A program made the translations under genes and the position numbers. The notes beneath the pieces were generated by a model. It had not been told where the DNA came from, did not search any database, and saw nothing but the letters and a program-made list of their open reading frames with translations. 64,000 nt of DNA, from contig NC_067203.1 in the NCBI RefSeq assembly GCF_026262505.1, forward strand, positions 11,780,001-11,844,000, given 5' to 3'. This document shows, in pieces, positions 1-11,023 of the stretch (within the stretch, counting starts at the first letter, position 1; each line of letters opens with the position of its first letter). Source of the stretch: Trichomonas vaginalis G3 (lineage: Eukaryota > Parabasalia > Trichomonadida > Trichomonadidae).

Positions 1-970
1 TTCTGGTAAATTGAATACCATAATTGTGAATTTCTCCATTTTGAGTTCCAATGAAAATAGAATCAGCATTGTTATTGAATGCGACAGAATATATCGGCGA
101 ATTAAAGTTAGCTGGCTTTCCAACTTGAGAGAAAGATTTTATTGAAAATGCGCGAACAGAAGTCTCTCCAGAACCACCAGCAACGAAAAATTCACCACTC
201 GGATGGAATTTAACCGTATAAATAAGCGCACTATGCTCGGATGGAACTTTATTCCATTTAATATTCGCAGTCATCGTAAATGTTCTCGTATCGAATAGCT
301 GTAACTGATCGAGAGTCCTCCAGCTACCAGCAATTAAGTTATTTCCGTGAATATCAATACTATCCGAACAAATATGAGGACCAAAGAGAGATCTAACGGA
401 GGATTTAATGCGGAGATCCCAGAATTGTATTGTGTCATCCCATCCGCCACTAACTAGAATATTTGAATCAGTTGGATCAAAAATTAATGAAAATATTCTG
501 TTTGTGTGGCCTCTGGAGTCCGCATTGTACTGAGATTTCGATAACGTAGCTAGTATTTTTTGAGTTTCGTAATCGTAAATTCGAATCGATTTATCTAGTC
601 CTGCCGTGGCAAATTTATCACCATCAGGACTGACATCAAGAGAAAATATCTGATTATCCTTCTCTGTGGTTGACCAAGTGCATTTTGCCTGTGAAGTTTT
701 TGTAGAAAATTCGCTAATTGTTCCTTCAGATGAAACCGTGAGTATTGCGCGAGGATTTTTAGGATGAAATCTTAAAGATGTTGATGGGAATGATTCTTGA
801 GATGTATTTAATGTAAACGAAAGCCTTCCAGTTGTTCCACTAATCAAAGCAATCTGTCCATTTGATAATGACGCAGCAATATATGAATTATCACTTGCGG
901 CACGAACAGCAAATATTTGTGATTCTAAATTTAGAGGAGGCCATTTTGGAAGTGGAGAAAATGATAGCAT
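1..970 (-). CDS. WD40-repeat protein, 3' end outside window
   Basis: Read on the minus strand from the ATG at 970, the frame stays open for about 323 codons to the window edge. It begins MLSFSPLPKWPPLN and contains WD40-type units: DVSPDGDKFATAGLDKSIRI, then SGGWDDTIQFWDLR, then FHPSGEFFVAGGSGETSV. Each has the Asp-His/Ser...hydrophobic-W/Y-D pattern of a beta-propeller blade. WD40 propellers are scaffolds for protein complexes; the partner cannot be told from the sequence. Two-part blades near the N terminus and the conserved SGGWDD blade suggest a peroxin-7-like or general seven-blade protein, but this is only a resemblance. The start is supported by an initiator 14 bases upstream. The gene lies 500 bp outside Polinton L and looks undamaged. 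Confidence 0.85.
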   Translation of the reverse strand, partial: MLSFSPLPKWPPLNLESQIFAVRAASDNSYIAASLSNGQIALISGTTGRLSFTLNTSQESFPSTSLRFHPKNPRAILTVSSEGTISEFSTKTSQAKCTWSTTEKDNQIFSLDVSPDGDKFATAGLDKSIRIYDYETQKILATLSKSQYNADSRGHTNRIFSLIFDPTDSNILVSGGWDDTIQFWDLRIKSSVRSLFGPHICSDSIDIHGNNLIAGSWRTLDQLQLFDTRTFTMTANIKWNKVPSEHSALIYTVKFHPSGEFFVAGGSGETSVRAFSIKSFSQVGKPANFNSPIYSVAFNNNADSIFIGTQNGEIHNYGIQFTR

Positions 971-981
971 AAAAATATAAA

Positions 982-986
982 AGTGA
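982..986 (-). promoter_or_regulatory. Initiator (Inr) of the WD40 gene
   Basis: On the minus strand the bases read TCACT, matching the T. vaginalis initiator TCA-Y-(T/A). The A+1 would be at 984, giving a 14-base leader before the ATG at 970. Short leaders of this kind are known for trichomonad mRNAs. Confidence 0.7.
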
Positions 987-1467
987 CAACTTGATTGAAA
1001 ATTGTGCTCGTTAAAAATTAAAAGTGACAAAATTCTTTCTATTCTCTATTAATCTTATGGGATTCTTCATAGGCGACCGTGTATCCTAATATATTAAAAC
1101 TATCCAGAATGCAATCTGTATTTTATAAAGATTGAATTCAAAAGTTTATATAATTAAAAATGTATTTGATTACGATTACAGTAAGAAAACGCAATGATTG
1201 TATGTGATGCTTTATTAAGCATACCGACAATTTTTCTTTGAATTTTGTTAAATATGAGATTTTATCTCAAGTCAAAACCGAAATAACAATATTAAGCGAA
1301 AAGACACAAATATCCAAACATTGCTAGTGATCATAATGTGAAAACACATATATCTCAAACTTTGCATGTGTGATTTCGAATTTCGTTTGAAATCATTCAT
1401 AAATTTGGAAAATTTTTGTCTAAGATACATGATTTTATAGATGAGTATGATATGATATTAGGTCAGG
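987..1467. other. AT-rich intergenic DNA
   Basis: I see no coding frame, repeat or RNA gene here. It separates the WD40 promoter from the outer end of Polinton L. Confidence 0.6.
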
Positions 1468-1605
1468 TGTGTGGGGCCTCCAGGCACTTCGTGCCCTCTA
1501 GCCCTGAAGATGTTTAGTATAACTTTGTCCGGACAAGTAAGGGTCTATCGTCGCTACAGGAAAAGTTACAGGCGTTCCAAGGAAGTATACTTTGAGAAGC
1601 CTTCT
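1468..1605 (+). repeat. Left terminal inverted repeat of Polinton L
   Basis: About 135 bp starting near GGGGCCTCCAGGCACTTCGT and ending near GAGAAGCCTTCTTC. It matches the right end of R (58607-58743, inverted) almost base for base, and its inner 90 bp match 24603-24690 in inverted orientation. The outer 30 bp contain a small hairpin, GGCACTTCGTGCC. Confidence 0.85.
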
Positions 1606-1718
1606 TCTGGGTCGAAAACATTATATAATGTGTCGCTTTTCACAAATTATATATGTTTTCATGTTTTGTCACTTTTCTGTCACTTTTCAGGAAAAAACAT
1701 TTTTATTATTATATATAA

Positions 1719-2531
1719 ATGAATTTTACAAAACCACCGTTACCGTTCTTTGGAAATAAGAGTAGATGTAAAGATATTCTATTGAGAGAACTTAAGAAAC
1801 TACCGAATGGTCTAACATTTGTAGATTTGTTCGGTGGAAGTTTCTATATATCCCATTTGTGCCATACAATATTCCCAGACTCAAAGATTATATGCAATGA
1901 CTTCGACAACTATATGGACCGTCTCAAACATATACCAGACACAAACAATATATTGAAAGAGTTAAAAGAAAAGATACCTATAGGTAAGATGGAACGTATA
2001 CCATTAGATAACAAAAATATTGTGAGAGAGGTTTTGAAAAAAGCAGAATATATAGACTGGGATAGTATATCTGCTAGACTATTATATAGTGGTTCTATAA
2101 GAGTCATGACATTGAAACACTTATGTCAAAAGTTTATATCTTAACTATACAAATGTTTTCAAAGAGGACATAGAAAAATATATTGAGGGTATAGAGTTTG
2201 TGAGATGTCATTGGACAGAGTTGTATGAAAAATATAAAGACAAGGAAAATATTTTCTTTATAGTGGACCCGCCGTTCTATAACACATGGGATTTCAATAC
2301 CAAGTAGACTGGACTTTGAAGACTCTTTAGAAACTTTAGACGTTTTACATAACTGTCCATGCTTTTACTTTACATCCGATAAAAGTGGTTTGGAAACCGT
2401 TATGAGATTGTTAGAGCATACATGACTATGAGTTTAGATATGACAAGATAGAATATGAGAGAGGTCCTATAAACCGGAGAAAGTGTCATAACAAAGAAAT
2501 TTTACTAGTAAGTAAATGTGGTTTGAAATAG
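1719..2531 (+). pseudogene. D12-class DNA adenine methyltransferase remnant (L)
   Basis: Copy of the methyltransferase described in full for R (57676-58490). The FVDLFGGSF cofactor-binding motif and the DPPFYNTW catalytic motif are both readable. It begins MNFTKPPLPFFGNK at 1719, the first gene inside the left terminal repeat. Broken in this copy. Confidence 0.8.
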
Positions 2532-2650
2532 GACTACTTGTTTTAGGTTTTTTCCATTGTGTCATTTATTTATTTGACGTGGCAGAAAGAGACAAGAGAA
2601 TATGAAGATGAACCAATGCCTGCAAATGTTCAGCATATGTACTCGTAAGA
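2516..2650 (+). pseudogene. Small single-membrane-pass protein remnant (L)
   Basis: Counterpart of the 43-residue protein of R (57560-57691). Its ATG lies inside the 3' end of the methyltransferase in both elements. The hydrophobic stretch GLLVLGFFHCVIYLF is preserved. Broken here. Confidence 0.55.
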
Positions 2651-2671
2651 GATATTTTTATCTAATATTAA

Positions 2672-3030
2672 ATGGACGCACAGAACTTAGCAAATGCACA
2701 GCAACCTGGACAACCAAACCCAGAGAATATTCCAAATGAAGTTAGAATACAAACTGCAATGGCAAATATGGTCAAGTGCCAACAGATATTACAAATGCAA
2801 ACTGCCATGTCAAATACGCTGCGTTAGGTTTGCCACCATGGTATGCAAATATGAGATGGAAGAGTTTTATACAAACCCGAAGTGGGATATAAACAACTTT
2901 ATGCAGATGACGCGAACACAGGAGTTGACCCAGAATAGTTTTCTACCAGAGGAGAATAAGAATGTATGAGCTCCAGTTAAAGAATGCTATGGAACTCAAC
3001 AGGAAACGTAAGAGACTAGGCGGACATTAG
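2672..3030 (+). pseudogene. Counterpart of the 116-residue small protein (L)
   Basis: Begins MDAQNLANAQQPGQPNP, as in R (57186-57536), where the gene is whole. It is transcribed in the same direction as the methyltransferase and the next gene. Broken here. The function is unknown. Confidence 0.65.
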
Positions 3031-3045
3031 ATTTTTACATATAAA

Positions 3046-3290
3046 AATGGGTTTCTTCAGTAGTATTGGAAACTTCTTCAGAAGAGTTGGAAGAGGTATA
3101 TGGAATGGAATAAAATCTGTCGGAAGAGGAATTTGGAACGGTGTCAAAAATATTTGGTAAAAGGGTAGGTCAGTTTGTTGGTATTATACCTAAAGACCCT
3201 GAACCAGAAAGAACAACTCCTGTTATACAACAGCCTGAACCTGCACCACAGTCTAGTTGGCAACCAAATCCAACACCTCAACCGTATTAA
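3046..3290 (+). pseudogene. Amphipathic Gly/Trp/Arg small protein (L)
   Basis: Counterpart of the 80-residue protein of R (56914-57156). It begins MGFFSSIGNFFRRVGRGIW after a TTTTTACATATAAAAATG start context. Broken here. Confidence 0.65.
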
Positions 3291-3295
3291 AAAAT

Positions 3296-4137
3296 TATAT
3301 TTTTACCGTTCGATAGTAGTTGTTATATGAAACTAAGTTCTAAGTAAAACCCATGGTATAATGGAATTATTCTTTTTCTTCCATCTGTTGTAAACCATAC
3401 TTGAAAGTCTGAAATACTTCCACTTGGTGGTTCATATAGCTTTGTAGGTTTTTCGTAAAAATCATTCATCAGACATAAGAAAGATTTTGTGCACCAGAAA
3501 ATGAAGCATGAACGATAATAGCATCTGGGTCGAAAATTTTTATATGTTCCATTAGGTTTTTCGACTTCATAAAAGTCCGGTGTACTGGATATTCTGCAGG
3601 CTGATTTAACATCCTCAGAAATCATACCATGCCAAGTTGTTATATTTTGTAGAAATATAAACGTTTTCTCCAAGGTCTTCTATTCTATTGATTTTAACAG
3701 TTGCATTTTTCCTGTCATATATAATATCGATATGGTACTCTCCTCGTCAATGTTATACTGCTTTGCATATTCGATATAGATGTCGTTTATTTTTTCTTGA
3801 AAAGCTTGAAGAGTTGTTTCTAAGTTTACAAGCAAATTCACTTGTAAAAGTTTTCCCTGTTCAAATTTCTCATACGTACGTTTTTCTTTGTTATAGTATC
3901 GAACTTCAAAACCGACTGTAAATGGGAAACCATGTATGGCTTCTGAAATGAACTTCATTCTACGAAAGCCAATAGCTTTTGTGACAGATGGGTCTCTTAA
4001 CCATCTTAACGGGTAGTCAAAACGATAGCCTTCATGCTTTACGGTCTCTGTCTCAAACTTTGACCGACATTCGTAAAAAGTTCATCTAATGGTTTAGTTG
4101 TAGCAACTCTTGAATTTTCTTTTTCTATTGAAAGCAT
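3296..4137 (-). pseudogene. AIGFRR-family protein remnant (L)
   Basis: Minus-strand counterpart of R 56062-56915. It shows the AIGFRR motif, FTVGFEVRYYN and the C-terminal FQVWFTTDGR. It shares an intergenic stretch of only 17 bp with the divergent fibre gene. Broken here. Confidence 0.7.
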
Positions 4138-4154
4138 ATTTATCTTGAATAAAA

Positions 4155-5532
4155 ATGTCAAATGAAACAGCATCTATGAGAGAAATACAACACAACCGAC
4201 AACTCATTATACAAGCTCTAAATAAGAACACAACAAACTTTTCAAACTATTCTAAGATATCTGAGTCATTGAAAGAAGGAACTTAAAACTGACATTAAAC
4301 CCAATGACAGATGAGTTTCTGTTCAAGACAATAAGAACCATACTGTTTGTATAAATCCAACAAAAGGAACTTTAAACGAGAAACCTATAAAAGAACTTCT
4401 TTTGAAAGCAGATGTTGACAACAAAGCGACAAAACATATGTCATTGAAAAAAGTTCAAGAAGAACATGACAGAGCAGATGCAACATATGCAACAAAAGAT
4501 GACGTTGAAAATAAACTGACAAAGAAACTGTGATATGTTGGACACAAACGTTTCAAGTCATGACAGAGCTTTAATGGAAGATGACAACAGTGAAAGAGCT
4601 TGAGAAAGTGTTTACAGAGTTAAGAATACAAAACAGACTCGACATGGATAGTGAGATATGTAGATGCAACAAAAGAATATATTTTCAAATGCGATGAAGG
4701 AACATATCACAAAAAACACATACACATTCTATATCTGATATTACAAACTTACAAGAAACCTAAACAAGAAAAGTGACGTTGGACATACACATACCATTGC
4801 AATATAACAAACTTACAAGAAACCTTAAACAGGAAAAGTGACGTTGGAACATACACATACAAGTTTTACAACTGTTGTATAGAAAATATTGAAGGAACGG
4901 TTGAAGAAACCGTGGGGATATTATATTGGAAACCTCCTAACTTTCCACAAGGTTTAACATCGGATGACGACATAACGACGATGAGAAACATTAGATGTAA
5001 AGATGTTTATGTCATGAAGGATGAACATAATATTAAATTCACTGCTCAAGATTTATATGAGAAGAAAGCAGACAAAACAGAGCTCAAACATTAAAGACGA
5101 AATACTTCAAACATTATATCCTATAGGCTCTATTTATACGTCAATGAACTCTACCAGACCAGAAGTAGTACTTGGTTTTGGAACTTGGACTCAATAGTCG
5201 ACAGGTTTTTGTATTGTGCAAACTCTTCAAAGGAAACAGGGGAAGTAAAACGATTTCAGGTGAAAATTACCTGCGCACAGTCACTACATAGATTTAAGTA
5301 CATCTCAAGCAGGTTGGCATAAGCATAATTTTTGGGATTTGTCAGCAATGAAAAAAGGTAAAGGATATGATGTTAAAGACGACGTTCAGTTTGCTTATAA
5401 ATTGTTTCTGGGGTAACACTCAGGGAGATGGAAACCATACACATCGCGTTCGGGTATACGCAAACAACGGGACAAAGTAAAGACTACATGCCACCTTACA
5501 TGACAGTTTACGCATGGTATAGAAATGCTTAG
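4155..5532 (+). pseudogene. Tail-fibre/collar-like protein remnant (L)
   Basis: Counterpart of the fibre-like protein described at R 54779-56043. The start MSNETASMREIQHNRQ, the repeated LQETLNRKSDVGH-type segments and the collar motif YPIGSIYTSMNSTRP are visible. In L the repeated middle part contains extra near-identical copies of the segment encoding NLQET-N-KSDVGHTH, so the shaft length differs from R. Broken, heavily. Confidence 0.7.
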
Positions 5533-5862
5533 TCGTCATGTTCACATTCTTTAGCATATTCGTCAGAGTTGTCTTATATTTGTTAGGAACTGTCTTTGAA
5601 AGTATACCACCTTGAACTTTGACAAGTTTGAAACGAGGTCTGGCAATAGTAGTTTTTTCTTCTGCTTGCAGTCTGTACATTTTGCCATGTTTGCCTAAAA
5701 CTTCATAATATTCTCTTGTATACTTTCTTCTATTTTACGAACACGAATGTGAGTACCTGTCGGGTTCCCATTTTTGTCATAGTCAATAGTATTTTCATAT
5801 GGGTCGCGTTTAGGTATTTCTATTTTTACTTTGTCACCTTTCTGAAGTTTGAAGCCCGGCAT
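5533..5862 (-). pseudogene. SH3-like basic protein next to integrase (L)
   Basis: Counterpart of R 54448-54781, beginning MPGFKLQKGDKVKIEIPKRD. Its first codons overlap the end of the integrase as in R. Broken here. Confidence 0.6.
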
Positions 5863-6478
5863 TCTTTCTTGTTTGTCTTCTTTGACTAAATTATTAATAT
5901 ATTAGTCTTCTCTAAGTCAGGGTTGTTTTCATTTTCTTGGGGGAGTGGTTCCCAAACCTTTGTTTACGGCTATTGTAAATATTTAAAACTTGTCTCATCT
6001 TTGCCATGGAGAAATGTCTATATTTGTCGTCATATGACATTTCATTTGCTTCACCACTTGTGGTTGGTTTAAGTCTCTAACATTTTTATACAACCGTCAA
6101 TGACACCAAGAGCAGAATGGTTTTGGTCGACAATGAAATATTGGTTTACATTTTTTGAACGCAGATAGTTTTTTACATCGTCTGATTTGAAAGAACTTCA
6201 CAGTCAGATGTCAGTTTTGTTGGATGGTATTTGTCAACGAATATTGTCAAAGCTGCTAAGATATCTAAAATATTTTGGACTGTAATGGTATGGCTTCACA
6301 GTATCTTGTGTTTTGACCGACAATATATAGCCAGTATGGTGGTCCATCTTCTCTATACCTCGGAATGTTTTTCCAAGATATCCATAAACCAAGCATTTGG
6401 TGTTGAACTAAAGATTTTTACCATGAGTGCTTTCTTTGTCGCTTTAGAAACATAGGGGTCCTTGTTTGGATTCGTCAT
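5830..6478 (-). pseudogene. Retroviral-type integrase remnant (L)
   Basis: Counterpart of the integrase at R 53827-54484. Segments equivalent to PPYWLIFVGQNTRYCEAIP, LTSDCE and FIVDQNHSALGVIDG can be recognised. It starts MTNPNKDP, divergent from the gene at 6495. Broken here. Confidence 0.75.
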
Positions 6479-6494
6479 TTTTTAACCCATAAAA

Positions 6495-6893
6495 ATGGGT
6501 TTATTTGGCGCGTTACAGGAGTTGCATCTAGATTTTTGCCCGCAGTGGAACCATAGCCAGAGGTGTATTTGGAGTTGGAAGGAAGATTTTGAGTACATTA
6601 GTATAACTTAAAGAGAAAGCACAACCTATTATACAAACTGTACAGAAAGAGTTGGGATGTAGCACGAGATGCAACAAATCTTATTCCAAATCCTGAAACA
6701 AGAGGAAAAGTTCAAGGATGGATGGACAATGTAGGAAGACAAGCAGGAAACTATTATAACAAAGCAAATGACTACTATAACCAAGCAGGACACTATATGG
6801 ACCAAGGTGAAAGATTCTTTTACAGAGGATATAACCATGCACAACAGTGGGTAAACATAACCAACCGCAACCACCTCAAACTTGGGAATGTAA
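6495..6893 (+). pseudogene. Small hydrophobic-N-terminus protein (L)
   Basis: Counterpart of R 53410-53809. The middle segment NYYNKANDYYNQAGHYMDQG and an Asn/Gln/Pro-rich C terminus are visible. Start context is CCCATAAAAATG. Broken here. Confidence 0.6.
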
Positions 6894-6912
6894 AGTTTTT
6901 TACTGAGATGAA

Positions 6913-7063
6913 ATGAACAATACAGCATTGAGACAAATGGGTTCAAGATGGATTTGTCGGCTTCCAGCAGTTACACAACGTGTTTGTCAAGTTCTTCCTA
7001 ACCTCAGGAAGTTTTAGACCGACTAAAAAACAACAACAACCAGTTGAAAACAAACCAAACTAA
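6913..7063 (+). pseudogene. Short gene starting MNNTALRQMGS (L)
   Basis: About 50 codons, placed between the preceding gene and the MTEEVE gene exactly as in R (53239-53390). It is preceded by TTTTTACTGAGATGAAATG, the same start context as the next gene. Broken; no function recognised. Confidence 0.45.
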
Positions 7064-7082
7064 AATTTTTTACTGAGATGAA

Positions 7083-7664
7083 ATGACCGAAGAAGTTGAA
7101 ACGGTAGATTTGACACCACAAACAAAAAGTTCAGAACCATTGTCAAAACCTGTCAAAGAACTTACAGATGAAGAGAAAAATTCAATAATAGAAAGTGCCA
7201 GGTCTGGAAATACAAACCCTAACTACAAAGTCACTTTTCATAAAAATGGAACGGCTAGTATCTCAAAAAAGAAACAGACTCTCACAAATAAAATATTGAA
7301 GTCTGAAGGAGCTTTCGAGACAACAATGGAAAAGTTTACTTCACTGAACAACAGTTCATTATAGAACATCTCATTTACTTAGAGTCGAAATATTCTAAAC
7401 TTTACAACAAACACAAAAAGTTGAAAGGAAAACAAAAACAAATGGCATATGATATTTATGAAGATGTTGACGACACAACTGTTCCTGCAAGTGAGGTAAA
7501 GTCAAAGGAACCGAAAAGTGACGAAAAACAGATAGAAGAAGAGAAACCAAAAACTGAAGATAAACCAAAACCAAAGTTTAGTTTAAACTAAACCAAGTCA
7601 ACCTTCATTAGCTGGTATGGGTTGGCGTCAAAGACTTATGGCAGCAGGCGGTTATGTAAAGTAA
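7083..7664 (+). pseudogene. Charged MTEEVETVDLTP protein (L)
   Basis: Counterpart of R 52637-53220. N-terminal half MTEEVETVDLTPQTKSSEPL and a Lys/Glu/Pro-rich second half are readable, ending in the conserved GMGWRQRLMAAGGYVK. Broken here. Possibly a virion or DNA-associated protein, but this is inference. Confidence 0.6.
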
Positions 7665-7694
7665 AGAAAAAAATATTTTTTTATTTTTATAAAA

Positions 7695-9850
7695 ATGCCC
7701 CCATATAGAATGGATAGAAAATCTGCTAGAATAAAAGCAGAGTTGCCAAGTTATGGTTGGAGAGTTTCGAAGAAGTTTAAATATAGGAAGGGAAGACCCA
7801 TAAAAGTCTATGACAAATTGTCTGTCTTCGCTACGAAATGGATTGTGAACAGCACGTGCAAATTATCCAAACAGACTAGAGAGGTTAGAAGAAGAACGTC
7901 TTATGGACATGCCTTTCGATGTTAGTGAACCTCAAGTTGAAGGACACGACGGCTTTGCCAGATTCTACTGAAACATGACGAACAATTGCATCCTTTGAGA
8001 AGGAAAAAAGGAAAAGGTGAAGACACACAATGCTCCCATGGAAAGAACAAGATATGCATATGAGAAGTACCGTGAAGTTAGAAATCAAATTACTTCTGGT
8101 CGAACCTTTACAGTAAACTTTGACGAAGGAAAGAACAAAGAAGGCTTCATGGGTGTACTTGCTGCCATACAAGACGGAAATAAGAAAGGACACAATCTCA
8201 GATTGACCATAACAGATTTGAGGTGGTCACATTTACTATGCACATGGCAATGAACAAACAGCCGCAAAACTTCTTGACGCTTTCAAGACTACAAAGAGAG
8301 AACAAATGGTTGACTCCGACTCAGACATTTTGAATGCAATGAAGGAATTGCAAGTGTCAAGTTCGAATGGTACCAACCTAACCCTAAGCATTCAGACAAC
8401 ATTGCTGGATACTTCCCGTTTAGAAATAATGGTCTGACATTGACTTGACAAGGTATGGAATTACTTATTCAATTGAAACATTAGTTCAATGAACCTTGCG
8501 ATTCTTACATGTCTCAGGAACTCTGGTCTGGTTACAGATGAGAAAATGAAGTATCTTGAGTATGGTGTGAGAAGACAAGGTACACTTCTCAGAGGTCAAT
8601 TGGCAAAAATTGCACACCTTGGCAAATGTCAATATCCGAGTCAACATACCTACAGCTAAAGGGTTCTTCACATGACGACTATGTTATTGACTTCAAATTG
8701 CCATGGTTGAAAGATTGTAATTGTCCACAACCACTTATGTTGAAACGAAAGTTCTTACAAACCCATTGTTCGGAAAAGGCAAGTGCAACATGTGCAGAGC
8801 TGTTAACATTCTTTTCGCGAAAGTTTGTTGGAACCAATTCCAGATGACACTGACAGAAACTTTTGTACCAAAGAGAGACAAATAACTTTCTTTGTGCAAG
8901 ACCAAAAGTTTGTTCCAGACAAAAGTTCTTACAAAGAAGTTCGTTTACAAGAGTTGGATTGTTCGGATACCAACCGAAACCAGAAGAACTTCCCAATGAG
9001 GTTGCAAGAACTTCAAGATGCTATAAACAAACTTCCATTGAGACATCCAATTGACGTCAAATTGTATTGGAGAGCATCTGAGTTAGGTCAGAAGGTTTTA
9101 TATGAAACAGGTTGCCTTCGACGATTGTTATGAGAGAACAGGAGAAGTTTCTCAGAAGATAAGAGACTCACTTGAATTTCACAAACCTGGACCAATTGCG
9201 TTAAGCTCTGATCCAGATGAAAAGGATAATACTATGTCGACCGTAAGCGTGCACATGAGGTTTGTCCAATATATTCCGAACTGGAATTCCAAAGCGAAGA
9301 TGGTGAGTTCCCGGAAGGAACTATACAGTTGGAAAAGTCATACAACAACTGTATGATATTAGAAAGCTTCAAACCCCAAACTTGCAATGACACTCAAATT
9401 GCTTATGAATTCGACATGGGGATATTCCATTAAGAAACCTCAAGAGATGAAGAGTAAACATTATGAGAAAGGTCGACAACTTTGTTGAAAGGTTTTTCTC
9501 CTTTTGTTTTGAAGTACGAATTCACTCAAGGTCAAAGTGGCTTAGTAAACCACATTAAAACCTATTGTCGAACATTGGTCCTATCCTCAGTTCGCAAAGG
9601 CAGTCCTTGACAACTACAACAAATTCTTCTCCGAAGTCAAATCCAAAGTGAAGGTTTACTATGAGAACATTGACGCACTCATGACGAACGAAGAAGGCTA
9701 TATACAAACTCATTGAAATGGGAATGGTCGGTGAAAAGATGGGTCAATTCAAATTGGACAAAATTTTCAACCGAAGTTCATGTCCTCTCCAAGCGTAAGT
9801 ACTGGGGCATACTTGAAGACGGCACAGAAATAAAACATTGCATGAAGTAA
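7695..9850 (+). pseudogene. Protein-primed DNA polymerase B remnant (L)
   Basis: Counterpart of the polymerase described at R 50461-52607. The N-terminal MPPYRMDRKSARIKAEL module, the middle part with YAYEKYREVRNQITSGRTF, and the C-terminal VYYENIDALMTNEEG and KYWGILEDGTEIKHCMK motifs are present in order. Start follows the ATTTTTATAAAAATG context. Broken in many places; more decayed than the copy in R. Confidence 0.85.
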
Positions 9851-9945
9851 AAAATTTTTATTCGAATTTGAATCGGACAGGTCGAGTTACACCATTCTTG
9901 GTCTCAAACTCATATATAACCTGTTTGTTTGTATTTTCGTCGACT

Positions 9946-10258
9946 ATGACACGAGACACGAACATTGACCAAACGGACAAAAAGTGTCATTTCAGATGGT
10001 CCGCAGCCAATCGCATTCGAGCACTTCGAAGAAGCCTTACGTTCCAAGGGAGAGGGTGTCTGGTGCAAGGCAGAGGTCATGAGACTCTACGAGCAGTACA
10101 TCCTCAATGCCTGGGAGGACAAATCGTCCTTGGAATGGCAATTCTACCAACTCCTCTGGGACGACCTCCTACGCAACTGGGATGACGAAAGAGTCCAATT
10201 CAGGGGTCAGGAACTACTTATCCAAATTGCCCTTAATTTAAGCTACTTAACTAAATAA
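9946..10258 (+). pseudogene. Small L-specific gene after the polymerase
   Basis: About 100 codons with a rich aromatic/acidic composition (EHFEEALRSKGEGVWCKAEV, then WQFYQLLWDDLLRNW). Codon use here (CTC, GAC, GAG) is richer in G+C than in the core genes, as for the following L-specific genes. I do not recognise a family; the shape suggests a small helical protein. There is no counterpart in R. It looks broken at its start. Confidence 0.5.
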
Positions 10259-10307
10259 ACACCTAAATTTACTCGGGGTTTCCCCCTAAAATAAAATTTT
10301 TTTACTC

Positions 10308-10991
10308 TTAGAACCACTCGAGGTTCTCCTTACGGTTGTTGAGCTTGTCACCGTCAATGTGTCTGACCTTCGTCTTCTTGCCTGGATTTGGAACCCATTG
10401 AATTGCGACAAGCTTGCCCATGGAGATTGAACCGCGATTCCGAAGGTTAAGGTTCAAGTGTCCCAAGTTGTTGAGGACTGGGGTAAGAACCTTGCCTGTC
10501 TCCTTGTTGCGGATTTGGTATGGGTAGGGTTGGGAAATTTCGTAAGTGTCATCGGCAACAAGGGTTGCCCAAACTTCCTCTTCTTCGTGTTTCTCTTCTT
10601 CTTCGTGTTTCTCTTCTTCCTCGAAAATTCCTTCTTCAATTTGGTACTCACGAATTACGGTGTTGGAGGTTCTGTCCTTTCCGAGTACCTTCCAGATGGC
10701 GTCTATCTCTTCGAAGAAACGGTAGATGAGTCTGGCAAGGTCTCGGTTCTCTCTCGCGTAAATGCGCAAGGTTTCCGTTAAATCATTCAGGCATTTCTCA
10801 TTGGAAGCTTGGTTCATGAGGACATCGGCTTTGAGCTTGGTCATCTCTTCCATAAGACTACTTTGGAGAGTCTTAACGGTGTTTGTCAGATGAGCTTTCA
10901 AATTCAAAATTTGAATTTGAACTGGGCGCTTGTCTGGCAACATTGAAAGGACATCTGCCATTGTGTTCGGCTTCGGTGCTTGTTCGGACAT
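10308..10991 (-). CDS. HNH-like protein with coiled-coil N terminus (L)
   Basis: An open frame of 227 residues. Residues 1-110 are helical and charged (MSEQAPKPNTMADVLSMLPD onward). Residues 124-140 hold a Glu-rich EEEEKHEEEEKH repeat. The C terminus reads VRHIDGDKLNNRKENLEW, close to the HIDG-K-NN-ENLEW signature of HNH_3-type domains found in phage and homing-type endonucleases. The protein ends right after it, so only the beta-hairpin/His part of an HNH fold is visible. Cleavage activity is therefore doubtful; sequence-specific DNA binding is an equal alternative. It is specific to L, in the accessory zone between polymerase and ATPase, and convergent with the gene at 9946. The frame looks whole. 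Confidence 0.65.
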   Translation of the reverse strand: MSEQAPKPNTMADVLSMLPDKRPVQIQILNLKAHLTNTVKTLQSSLMEEMTKLKADVLMNQASNEKCLNDLTETLRIYARENRDLARLIYRFFEEIDAIWKVLGKDRTSNTVIREYQIEEGIFEEEEKHEEEEKHEEEEVWATLVADDTYEISQPYPYQIRNKETGKVLTPVLNNLGHLNLNLRNRGSISMGKLVAIQWVPNPGKKTKVRHIDGDKLNNRKENLEWF

Positions 10992-11023
10992 CGAAAAAAT
11001 GAAGTGGTTTGAGAATGACGGTT

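Noticed and set aside
1471-1722. 83-codon frame in the terminal repeat (also at 58491-58739)
   Set aside because: It starts on GTG inside the terminal repeat hairpin and appears only because the repeat is open in that frame; no conservation beyond the repeat.
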